This document shows positions 24,591 through 31,998 of a stretch of DNA of 42,318 nucleotides, piece after piece (the first letter of the stretch is position 1; every line of letters begins with the position of its first letter). Source of the stretch: Sporosarcina luteola (GTDB taxonomy: Bacteria > Bacillota > Bacilli > Bacillales_A > Planococcaceae). A model generated the notes under the pieces. It saw only the letters and a program-made list of their open reading frames with translations. It searched no databases and was not told the origin of the DNA. The position numbers and the translations under genes are program-made. The stretch covers positions 1-42,318 of the forward strand of contig JACHLS010000021.1 of NCBI GenBank assembly GCA_014204635.1, read 5' to 3'.

Positions 24591-25328
24591 GTGAAGAAAA
24601 TGACCATCTTTTTTATGGTGATCATCATGGCAATTCTATTGGCGGCTTGTGGGCAAGGTGAGCTTAAGCCGATCGAGCCACAAGAGGAAGAAAATTCTTC
24701 TGCCAAACAAACAGATACAAATTCTGAGGAGGCTACCAGCATGTATCCACAATTAACAAACGAAGTCGCTGCAAATGAAGCACTTGTAGTTATGAACACA
24801 ACATTAGGACCGATCAAAATCAAGCTTTTCCCTGAAAAAGCGCCAAAAACGGTTGAAAACTTTTTAACTCACGCGGAAAATGGCTATTATGATGGCATTA
24901 TTTTTCATCGTGTCATCAATGATTTCATGATTCAAGGTGGAGATCCTACCGGAACTGGTATGGGAGGCGAGAGCATCTATGGCAATTCATTTGAGGATGA
25001 ATTCACAATGGATCTTTTCAATCTTAGAGGAGCTCTTTCCATGGCGAATGCAGGCCCGAATACGAACGGAAGCCAGTTCTTCATCGTTCAGTCAAACCGT
25101 GCACCCGGCACTGCTGACCAATTGAAAAAAGGCGGCTGGCCGGATGAAATCGCCGAGGCTTACGCAGAACAGGGCGGCACTCCTCACTTGGATCAAAAGC
25201 ATACTGTATTTGGCCAAGTAATTGAAGGTATGGATGTTGTGGATAAAATTGCACAAGTGAAAACGGGTGCGCAAGATAAGCCTGTTGAGGATGTTTCCAT
25301 TCAATCAATCGAAATTCTACAGAAATAA
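24591..25328 (+). CDS. Lipoprotein peptidyl-prolyl cis-trans isomerase (cyclophilin)
   Basis: 245 residues. A lipoprotein signal with lipobox LAAC (residues 17-20) is followed by an acidic linker to about residue 60 and then a complete cyclophilin domain with FHRVINDFMIQGGDPTGTG, the GALSMANAGPNTNGSQFFI active-site region and HTVFGQVIEGMDVV. It should isomerise prolyl bonds in secreted proteins at the outer face of the membrane, unlike the cytosolic PpiB. GTG 24591 follows CAGGGTGAG. An expected insertion between the two active-site halves (about residue 165-195) is normal for bacterial homologues. Confidence 0.9.
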   Translation: MKKMTIFFMVIIMAILLAACGQGELKPIEPQEEENSSAKQTDTNSEEATSMYPQLTNEVAANEALVVMNTTLGPIKIKLFPEKAPKTVENFLTHAENGYYDGIIFHRVINDFMIQGGDPTGTGMGGESIYGNSFEDEFTMDLFNLRGALSMANAGPNTNGSQFFIVQSNRAPGTADQLKKGGWPDEIAEAYAEQGGTPHLDQKHTVFGQVIEGMDVVDKIAQVKTGAQDKPVEDVSIQSIEILQK

Positions 25329-25359
25329 TGTAAACTCATCAAAAAAGGAAGTGTCGTAA

Positions 25360-25584
25360 TTGAACGCGATATTGATGCCGTTCCTTTACTTTCCGGAAGA
25401 TAAGACCGAATATATTCCGGCTGCGATCTCATTCGTATTTTTCATGATACTTCTTGTGCTCACGTTCATGTGGATTCGCCGTAATTCAAAAAAACAGGAA
25501 GCGGAGACAAGGGAATTGGAAGAACGGATATTACAGGAGCGCCGGGAAGCCAGAGAAAAACAGCAACAGCATCCTCATCTTTGA
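25360..25584 (+). CDS. Small membrane protein with charged C-terminal helix
   Basis: 74 residues: one membrane helix at about 18-40 (IPAAISFVFFMILLVLTFMWI), then a basic/acidic helix EAETRELEERILQERREARE of coiled-coil character. Starts with TTG 25360 after AAAAAGGAAGTG. The terminator follows directly at 25565, overlapping the stop, and the gene starts 31 bases after the cyclophilin gene, so the two are likely one operon. Family not recognised. Confidence 0.65.
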   Translation: MNAILMPFLYFPEDKTEYIPAAISFVFFMILLVLTFMWIRRNSKKQEAETRELEERILQERREAREKQQQHPHL

Positions 25585-25598
25585 GGATGCTGTTTTCA
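25565..25598 (+). terminator. Terminator of the cyclophilin operon
   Basis: Perfect 13-bp stem AACAGCATCCTCA (25565-25577) / TGAGGATGCTGTT (25582-25594), four-base loop, short TTTTC tail. The left arm and loop are inside the preceding reading frame. Confidence 0.85.
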
Positions 25599-25616
25599 TT
25601 TCGGATTGATTCCTTC

Positions 25617-26789
25617 TCACGATAATGCGTGGATGAACCGCTTCACACCGTCCTCCACTACAGAACGGGGTGTAGCTACGTTCATGCGGAGGAAGCCTCT
25701 TCCTGCTTCACCGTATTTCGTGCCTGGTTCAAGTGCAAGTTTCCCTTTTGTAAGAAGTTTCTCCATCATTTCCTTCTCATCTAATCCGGTTCCTCGGTAG
25801 TCGATCCAAAGGAGATATGTTGCCTCCGGTTTGACAATCTGAATACCGGGCACGTTCGCTTCCAGTTCTTCTTTGACATAATCCATATTGCTCGAAATGA
25901 CTTCCAACAATTCATCCAGCCATGGACCGCCTTCCTTATAAGCTGCGGTTAATGCAGAAGCAGCAAATGAGTTGAGTTCCATTTGGCCGTGCGTCAGGGC
26001 ATTTTTCACGAGTGCATCCTGGAGATCTTTGTCTTCGGCGATCATGACCGCTGCTTGCACGCCGGCCAGGTTAAATGTTTTTGTCGGAGCGACACAAGTA
26101 ATGATGCGACCGCCTTCCGTTTCCGCCAGTTTTGCCAATGGAATGTGTTGACTGCCGGCAAATACGAGATCAGCATGAATTTCATCCGATAAGATGAGTA
26201 CATCATATTTATTGCATAGACGTAGAATTTCTTTCAATTCTTCCTCTTTCCAAACAATGCCGCCCGGATTATGTGGATTGCAAAGGATGAATAACTTCAC
26301 ATTTTGTTTTAAAGAGTTTTCAAATTCCGAAAAATCGATCGAGTAATGTCCGTCTTCTTCTTTCAACAAACACTCCACAATGTTCCGATTCTGATGGCCT
26401 GGCACATTGAAGAACGGCGGGTATACAGGAGGTGTAATTAGGATGTTGTCGCCTTCTTGCGTAAATGTCTCGACAACTGTGGCGATGGCTGGGACAACCC
26501 CGTGATGGAACAGCATCCACTCATTTTTCGTTTCCCATCCATGACGAGCGGCCAGCCAATTCCGTACAGCGTCCTTACAGCCGTTGCATATGTATGAGTA
26601 TCCGAAAACGCCATGATCCAGCCGTTCCTGCATGGCAGCGATCACCGGTTCTGGTGCAGCGAAGTCCATGTCGGCGATCCACATAGGCAAGACGTCATCT
26701 GCATTTTTCACGCCATAAACTGCCTCCATATTTCCCCATTTTACGGAGCGGGTATTTCGACGATCGATTACATGATCAAATACACTCAT
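25617..26789 (-). CDS. patB: Cystathionine beta-lyase / C-S lyase PatB (MalY type)
   Basis: 390-residue PLP-dependent fold-type I aminotransferase-like enzyme. PLP lysine K237 in APTKTFNLAG, cofactor contacts N171 (CNPHNPGG) and D202 (LSDEIHADLVF). The N-terminus FDxVIDRRNTRSVKW is typical of the MalY/PatB group, which cleaves cystathionine or cysteine to pyruvate, ammonia and a thiol. ATG 26789 follows AGAGGGA. It is divergent from yugE, a pairing also seen in the Bacillus subtilis patB-yug region. Confidence 0.9.
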   Translation of the reverse strand: MSVFDHVIDRRNTRSVKWGNMEAVYGVKNADDVLPMWIADMDFAAPEPVIAAMQERLDHGVFGYSYICNGCKDAVRNWLAARHGWETKNEWMLFHHGVVPAIATVVETFTQEGDNILITPPVYPPFFNVPGHQNRNIVECLLKEEDGHYSIDFSEFENSLKQNVKLFILCNPHNPGGIVWKEEELKEILRLCNKYDVLILSDEIHADLVFAGSQHIPLAKLAETEGGRIITCVAPTKTFNLAGVQAAVMIAEDKDLQDALVKNALTHGQMELNSFAASALTAAYKEGGPWLDELLEVISSNMDYVKEELEANVPGIQIVKPEATYLLWIDYRGTGLDEKEMMEKLLTKGKLALEPGTKYGEAGRGFLRMNVATPRSVVEDGVKRFIHALS

Positions 26790-26868
26790 TGAAAATCCCT
26801 CTTTCCTTTTTTCTTTGACTATACTATGCTATCATAAATAGGAGAAAAGAAAAATAAGGTGACCTGTC

Positions 26869-27129
26869 GTGCAAACAATTGAGATGAATAAAAAAGCAGT
26901 GGCGCTTCTTGAAGAATGGGACCCATTCGATGCCGGTACACATGCATATGACTTGGAGATTGCAAATGTAGTCGAAGAACTTCAAGTGCTTGATCATCCG
27001 ACAGACTTGGCCAAACGGATCCGGGAAATTTATGAACACTCTTATGAATTATGGATTCCGATCGAACATTGTATGCAAATTTCATACAAGTTGTTGGCCA
27101 TTAAATATGAAGCGAAATGTATAGTCTAG
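26869..27129 (+). CDS. yugE: DUF1871 family protein YugE
   Basis: 86-residue all-helical cytosolic protein of the DUF1871 family. The LLEEWDPFxxGxHAYDxE opening and the IPIEHCMQISYKLLAIK C-terminal part match the family; function unknown. GTG 26869 follows AAGGTGA six bases upstream. It ends at a strong terminator. Confidence 0.85.
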   Translation: MQTIEMNKKAVALLEEWDPFDAGTHAYDLEIANVVEELQVLDHPTDLAKRIREIYEHSYELWIPIEHCMQISYKLLAIKYEAKCIV

Positions 27130-27153
27130 TCTAATATAGAAACTAATTACTTT

Positions 27154-27181
27154 GCATCTGCAACCAGCAGGTGCTTTTTTT
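27154..27181 (+). terminator. Terminator of yugE
   Basis: Stem GCATCTGC (27154-27161) / GCAGGTGC (27167-27174) with one G-U pair, five-base loop, then seven T at 27175-27181. It isolates the downstream sigma-factor operon. Confidence 0.9.
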
Positions 27182-27195
27182 ATTGTATTGCATGG

Positions 27196-27222
27196 TGAAA
27201 CAATTGAGCACTTGCCGTCGTA
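27196..27222 (+). promoter_or_regulatory. ECF-type promoter of the sigma-factor operon
   Basis: TGAAAC (27196-27201), 17-base spacer, CGTA (27219-27222). TGAAAC with CGTA or CGTC at 16-17 bases is the known signature of promoters read by Bacillus ECF sigma factors such as SigW and SigM. It lies 32 bases before the start of the ECF gene, so positive autoregulation is likely. No comparable sigma-A promoter was seen in the gap after the yugE terminator. Confidence 0.65.
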
Positions 27223-27254
27223 TCACCTGTAATAGAGAGAACGGGGGAAGCATA

Positions 27255-27812
27255 ATGGATGAATCTGAATTGATAGCCAAAGCCCAAGCGGGGGATCAGG
27301 CTGCCTACGGCGAATTAATGACGAAATACTATAGAACTGTTGAGAAGTTTGCGTTTCAATGCGGTGTGCGGCTGGATGATATCAGCGATGTCACCCAGGA
27401 AGTGTTCATTAAATTATATCGATTCCTCCCCCAATTTAATCAACAGCGCTTTACAACTTGGCTCTATAAGATCACCTTGAATGCCGCGCGGGACTATTAT
27501 CGGAAAGAAGGAAGAGAAACAGAGAAGCGGGAGCGGTTCGTGACAAATCAGTCCAATTCAAGCGAACCTTCAGCAGAGGACCAGGTCTTTCTGTTTGAAG
27601 AGGATCGGGAATTGCATGAAGCCATGATCCGGTTGGATGAAAAATATCGCATTCCGCTTATCCTCTTTTATTTCCAAGATATTAGTTACCAACAAATTGC
27701 CGATATCTTGAATATGACGATGCCGGCTATCAAGACGAGAATCTTCAGGGCGAAAGAACTGCTTAAAAGAGAGATCAGCTTGCAATCAGGAGGTGCTTTC
27801 AATGGACAATGA
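27255..27812 (+). CDS. ECF RNA polymerase sigma factor
   Basis: 185-residue ECF (group 4) sigma factor. Region 2 spans about residues 18-85: YYRTVEKFAF, then DDISDVTQEVFIKLY (core binding, region 2.2) and FTTWLYKITLNAARDYYRK (-10 recognition, region 2.4). A linker at 86-110 leads to FLFEED (112-117) and region 4 with the helix-turn-helix SYQQIADILNMTMPAIKTRI and basic RAKELLKRE. ATG 27255 follows ACGGGGGAAG. Its stop overlaps the next gene by 11 bases, so sigma and putative anti-sigma are coupled. The regulon is unknown; an extracytoplasmic signal is expected. Confidence 0.93.
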   Translation: MDESELIAKAQAGDQAAYGELMTKYYRTVEKFAFQCGVRLDDISDVTQEVFIKLYRFLPQFNQQRFTTWLYKITLNAARDYYRKEGRETEKRERFVTNQSNSSEPSAEDQVFLFEEDRELHEAMIRLDEKYRIPLILFYFQDISYQQIADILNMTMPAIKTRIFRAKELLKREISLQSGGAFNGQ

Positions 27813-29553
27813 GCGTTTTGAAAAACGGATGAAATTGCTGAAAAAGTCGTATGATCACGTTCCTTCGACGTTTGATCCAAACACGGTACTTCAAAAGCTT
27901 GAGGCTGAAACAAAAAGTCCTGAAAATCCGAATGGAAGGCGTAAGAAGATTAATCAGCAAGTCGTAGTTTGGATCGTGGGCATCGCAAGCATTCTGATCA
28001 TCAGTTTAATAAGCGGATTATATGTTGCGGACCAAAAAAATATAGAGGAAGAACCAGTCACACCGGAAGAACTCGATCAATTTATCGAGAAATTGAAAAA
28101 GGATTATGAAGCGGAGAGAGAGAAGAGAAGAGCTTTGTTGAAATTGGAGAAGCGGGATTTTGAAAATTTCGAACTATATAGTCCTTTATCTATCATAAAT
28201 CTTGATTCATACTTGTCGACAGTAGGGCAAGATGGCAATCCGGAAGGTCGGCTAATGGAAGTTTATAATCGAGCAGTGGAGAATATAAAAACACCGTCTG
28301 AAATGGTGGTGGACCTGAAATCAGCTCCATTAACAGAAGATGAACAAGGCAGCCTTGAGTTTATTTACACCTACAAAGAAAAAGTGGACCGCCTCACTGC
28401 AATCTATGATGAAATTCTGCAGGAAAATAACGACGTTTTGCAAGCGTATGAAGTCGACCCGTCACTCGACAAAGCATATATGATCGGAATGAGTAAGGGG
28501 GGATTCCCAGAACGGCTGCAGAACATATTGGATACGATGAAGGAACAGTCGATCCATTTGCAATCTGACGTGAATTCGTATGGCGAACAGTTCTTTGCTA
28601 AATACTATTCTTCTAAAACGCATGAACAGATTATCCCCTTGCTGCACCCTGACACAATGGGGTATCTGGATATGATGACGGAGGCGCCGTATATAGTTGC
28701 AGGTGAGTTGGTGTATCCGTTGGAGGAGTCTGTTGATATGTTGAGAGGCATGCAGCATACCTTGACAAATGTTGAAGACAACTCAGCTCTTAATCAACTC
28801 CTGGAAACTTATTTCGTCTCCATGTTTAACACGATTTTGCGAGGCACAGAGAAATCACCGGTCTTTGACGAACAAGGAAAGGTGAAGCGGGAATACAAGG
28901 AAGCATGGAAAAATATGGCGTCCGGGTATGGTGCGACACCTTTGCGCTATGTGATGAAGCCAATCGTGGAAGAGATGGAAGCATCGGGTTGGACTGCATC
29001 TGAAACATGGAACCGGATTGGATACGACGCACTCAAAGATGCCCTTGTCGTGCAAAGAGCAGGGCAATTGGATATGTATATGTACGGGGAACAGCCTGTG
29101 TTTCAAGATGAGGCCATCCAATTACCGGATCCTGAATTTGATCAAAACATTGGAGTGCTTTATGATTCATTCAAAAAACAATATGATTTGGCGGTTTTAA
29201 AAGGACGCTCTCCAATCGACATTGTCGCGTTATACAATTTGGCGAATGAAAAGAACGATCCTGAAATGATGTACCACTTGCATCATGAGAACGTTTGGAA
29301 ATACTCCGAAAGTGGATATGAGACCTCTTTGGATCAGTATAAGGCTTCGTGGCAAAAGGCGCTGTCCTTATTACCGCTCAACGACGAAATGAGCTTTTCC
29401 GGCGACTCTGTTTTTCGTAATGATCCCCTTCTATACGGCACTGTCAATTTGTCTCATCAAGGCGAAGTCCGGTATGCGCTCAGTGTTATCCATGAAAATG
29501 GGGTTTGGTATATTGGTGATGTGTCGTTGCCGCCGTTGACATCGTCTGAATAA
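27802..29553 (+). CDS. Putative anti-sigma factor with a large extracytoplasmic domain
   Basis: 583 residues. A charged cytosolic N-terminus of about 53 residues (MDNERFEKRMKLLKKSY...) is followed by one membrane helix (about 54-76) and a roughly 500-residue outside domain rich in charged helices. The position right after an ECF gene, the 11-base overlap and the in-out topology indicate an anti-sigma factor, although no ZAS zinc motif (HxxxCxxC) is present and no known anti-sigma domain is recognised. ATG 27802 follows AGGAGG eight bases upstream. Residues 94-397 are paralogous to the outside part of the 552-residue protein downstream; the last 186 residues are unique and end in GVWYIGDVSLPP, an NTF2-like pattern. 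Confidence 0.75.
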   Translation: MDNERFEKRMKLLKKSYDHVPSTFDPNTVLQKLEAETKSPENPNGRRKKINQQVVVWIVGIASILIISLISGLYVADQKNIEEEPVTPEELDQFIEKLKKDYEAEREKRRALLKLEKRDFENFELYSPLSIINLDSYLSTVGQDGNPEGRLMEVYNRAVENIKTPSEMVVDLKSAPLTEDEQGSLEFIYTYKEKVDRLTAIYDEILQENNDVLQAYEVDPSLDKAYMIGMSKGGFPERLQNILDTMKEQSIHLQSDVNSYGEQFFAKYYSSKTHEQIIPLLHPDTMGYLDMMTEAPYIVAGELVYPLEESVDMLRGMQHTLTNVEDNSALNQLLETYFVSMFNTILRGTEKSPVFDEQGKVKREYKEAWKNMASGYGATPLRYVMKPIVEEMEASGWTASETWNRIGYDALKDALVVQRAGQLDMYMYGEQPVFQDEAIQLPDPEFDQNIGVLYDSFKKQYDLAVLKGRSPIDIVALYNLANEKNDPEMMYHLHHENVWKYSESGYETSLDQYKASWQKALSLLPLNDEMSFSGDSVFRNDPLLYGTVNLSHQGEVRYALSVIHENGVWYIGDVSLPPLTSSE

Positions 29554-29699
29554 GAGCCTCTGACTGAATTTAAGTAGGAGACAAAGAAGGATGTCATCCG
29601 ACTGTAGATTGATGGAAGTATAGAAAAAAATGGAATTCTTAATAACCTGGACGGAAGATGGTTGGCTTGGAAAATACGAGTCGTAATCAGGATAAGTCA

Positions 29700-29732
29700 A
29701 GGGCTGCTCTCTATCAGGGTGCAGCTCTTTCG
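29700..29732 (+). terminator. Weak terminator after the anti-sigma gene
   Basis: Stem AGGGCTGC (29700-29707) / GCAGCTCT (29721-29728) with one G-U pair, 13-base loop, then TTTCGTTCGTTT. The tail is interrupted, so read-through into the next gene is plausible. Confidence 0.45.
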
Positions 29733-29737
29733 TTCGT

Positions 29738-29766
29738 TTGTCTGGACCTGGATAACTTGTTAAGAT
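29738..29766 (+). promoter_or_regulatory. Sigma-A-type promoter of the fused sigma-like gene
   Basis: TTGTCT (29738-29743), 17-base spacer, TAAGAT (29761-29766), ending 37 bases before the start at 29804. The -35 sits in the tail of the preceding terminator. No TGAAAC/CGTA-type ECF promoter was found in 29554-29800, so this gene may be expressed independently of the ECF sigma factor. Confidence 0.5.
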
Positions 29767-29803
29767 AAGAGGACAGAGATTGGAGAAGGTGGGAGAGGAT
29801 TCC

Positions 29804-31462
29804 ATGGAAGATCAAAAAGAAAGCCTTGTGCAACTGGCAAATCAAATTGAACAAATGGCCATCCAATTCGGGATTCCAACCGAGGACGCGGGCATGTGGA
29901 CAGAAACATTTTTTCAAAAATATCATGCGGAAAATGGAATAGATCAAGATTTGAACAAAGTACATGTTTATCGCCGCGCGTATGAACAACTTTCCAAGAT
30001 GGAACCTATTCTAAGCAGAGAACTTTTTCTATTTGAGGAGGATAATCTTCTCTTAGAAAGATTGACAGACCTGCCTGGCGAGATGAAAAGCGTGATTCTA
30101 CTTAGCCGCTTCCACAAGCTATCCATAGAAGAGTTAGGATGTGTGATAGACTTATCAGAGCACGCCATAGAAGACCTGGAGAGGGAAGGAATCGCACAGT
30201 TCCAAGACCCGCTTATCGAAAAGAAGCTGTCTTTGCTGCAAACATCATTTGCCAGATTGCGTCCTGCCTATCGTTATGACCATCTCACAACACGCCAACC
30301 CGACGCTATAGCTAGCATGCCTGAAAAGCAGGTAAAATATAAAAAACCGATCTATCTTTGGGCGATCGGTATCTTGTCACTCGCCGCCATTTCATATTTT
30401 TGGTATACAACCACCGATGAATACAAAGCTGACTCTTCCACTAAGTTTATCGCCAAGCTGGAAAAGTCTTTTGAAAAGGAATATCAGGACAGGCTTGAGC
30501 AGATCGGGCTGACACCATTGGTCGAAAGGGAATCGAGTATAGCTGAATTTATTTTCGGCAAGGATGTTCCATCAGATTTTGATATGTTCATCTTCAATCA
30601 GAATCGTATACTGGAAAAGGAAGGAATGGTAAATAAGAAGGACGTGCGTAAAGAGTACGATGCTTATATAGAGCAAATTAAACTGCCGTCCGAGTTGGCA
30701 GAAGAACTGATTTCTCATCCGACGACTAAAAATTGGGAAGAAAGTGAGCAGTTCATGGAACGGTACATGGAAAAACTATCACCGATGATAGTAGCATATA
30801 AGTATGAGTTAACTTCCAATAACTATCCTGAGTTGTCTAACTTGGAAGGGGTTCAGGACATCCAAGCATTACTTAAGAAGCAGGGTTCATTATCTGTTGA
30901 GCTGAAGAACGTGCTGAAAGGAATGGAGTCGCAAAATATCACCTTGGCTTCTCACCCGGGATATTTGGAGCCAACTCCTGTATTTGGGTCGAACAAATAT
31001 AGTGAGCAGCTCATCCATTCTCTTCACCCTGATTTTGGGATTTATATAAAAGTATATCAAAATGACTTTTACAAGGCGGTCTATTCTCCGTCTATGTCAT
31101 TAGATGAGGCAGTGGATTATCTTGCAGAAATGGAAACCGTTTTGGTGAAATCAGACCGCAGCAAAAATGGACCGCAATACCTTTCTGGAATGTATACTTG
31201 GCTGCTGGCAAGCCTATTAGGGATAGAGGAGCGGACTGTGGTAAATTCCGACCGCCGAGTGAAAAAGGAATATCGGGACGCTTGGCGGCGGATCGCTTCG
31301 CTCGGTTCTGACTCCCCAGCTGCATCCATCGTGACCAAAATCGTTTCAGAAATGGAGGAGGATGACTGGTACTACTCACCCTCTTATGAAGAACTTAAAG
31401 GGGACGGCTTCTACCCTATGATTTACCAAGCAATGAGCCGATTATCCAAACAACCGGAATAG
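29804..31462 (+). CDS. Membrane-bound sigma-like/anti-sigma-like fusion protein
   Basis: 552 residues. Residues 15-41 align without gaps to region 2 of the ECF factor upstream (offset 14; E16, A19, Q21, G23, D28, T33, F37, K39 identical). Residues 74-133 align to its region 4 (offset 37), including an identical FLFEED (75-80) plus L83, E85, L90, L100, F103, S107, A121 and I122. A membrane helix follows at about 182-201, then an outside domain paralogous to that of the putative anti-sigma factor: FIxKLxK (215-221), LHPD (407-410) and VKxEYxxAW (486-494) are shared. Basic DNA-reading residues of region 4 are lost, so it is probably not an active sigma factor. ATG 29804 follows GAGAGGA; TTG 29780 is a less likely alternative. 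Confidence 0.75.
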   Translation: MEDQKESLVQLANQIEQMAIQFGIPTEDAGMWTETFFQKYHAENGIDQDLNKVHVYRRAYEQLSKMEPILSRELFLFEEDNLLLERLTDLPGEMKSVILLSRFHKLSIEELGCVIDLSEHAIEDLEREGIAQFQDPLIEKKLSLLQTSFARLRPAYRYDHLTTRQPDAIASMPEKQVKYKKPIYLWAIGILSLAAISYFWYTTTDEYKADSSTKFIAKLEKSFEKEYQDRLEQIGLTPLVERESSIAEFIFGKDVPSDFDMFIFNQNRILEKEGMVNKKDVRKEYDAYIEQIKLPSELAEELISHPTTKNWEESEQFMERYMEKLSPMIVAYKYELTSNNYPELSNLEGVQDIQALLKKQGSLSVELKNVLKGMESQNITLASHPGYLEPTPVFGSNKYSEQLIHSLHPDFGIYIKVYQNDFYKAVYSPSMSLDEAVDYLAEMETVLVKSDRSKNGPQYLSGMYTWLLASLLGIEERTVVNSDRRVKKEYRDAWRRIASLGSDSPAASIVTKIVSEMEEDDWYYSPSYEELKGDGFYPMIYQAMSRLSKQPE

Positions 31463-31567
31463 TGTTTGAAACTTGTCAATTTTTTGCTCTTAATTTTAAT
31501 ACATGGTATAATTGCGGATGGCCGTATAGGCAGATTCGATACCTAAAAGATTGGGAGCTGTTTCAAC

Positions 31568-31951
31568 ATGGCAAGAAACTATGAAGTGGGGGAAGAACTT
31601 TCTGGTAAAGTGACGGGAATCCAACCGTATGGAGCGTTTGTCGCACTGGACGAGGAGACGCAAGGGCTTGTTCATATTTCTGAAATCACCTATGGGTTCG
31701 TTCGCGATATAAACGATTACCTCGCCATTGGACAAGATGTAAACGTGAAAGTGTTGGAAGTGGACGAAGAAGCAGGAAAAATCAGCCTGTCCATTCGGGC
31801 ATTGCAGGAAACAACAGATGCCACACGGAAGACTAAAATGGCGAAAGGACGCAAGTCGTTGCAGGATCGTGTAAAAGAACATGATGCAGACGGTTTTAAC
31901 TCTCTTAAGGACAAATTGAAAGATTGGATTGAACGATCAGGCTATCAATGA
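31568..31951 (+). CDS. yugI: S1 RNA-binding protein YugI (general stress protein 13)
   Basis: 127-residue protein with one S1 domain at residues 7-75 (GKVTGIQPYGAFVALDEETQG, GLVHISEI, VKVLEVDEEAGKISLSIRAL) and a basic, helical C-terminal tail. YugI/GSP13 binds ribosomes or RNA in Bacillales. ATG 31568 follows GGGAG at a rather long distance. It ends at a strong terminator that also lies at the end of the convergent regulator gene. Confidence 0.92.
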   Translation: MARNYEVGEELSGKVTGIQPYGAFVALDEETQGLVHISEITYGFVRDINDYLAIGQDVNVKVLEVDEEAGKISLSIRALQETTDATRKTKMAKGRKSLQDRVKEHDADGFNSLKDKLKDWIERSGYQ

Positions 31952-31955
31952 AAGA

Positions 31956-31998
31956 TGAAGGGAACGGCACCAATTGCCATTCCCTTCATTTTTTTATT
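31956..31998. terminator. Terminator of yugI, shared with the convergent regulator gene
   Basis: 14-base arms TGAAGGGAACGGCA (31956-31969) and TGCCATTCCCTTCA (31975-31988) with one mismatch, five-base loop, then TTTTTTTATTTT. The right arm overlaps the end of the minus-strand gene. Confidence 0.9.
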
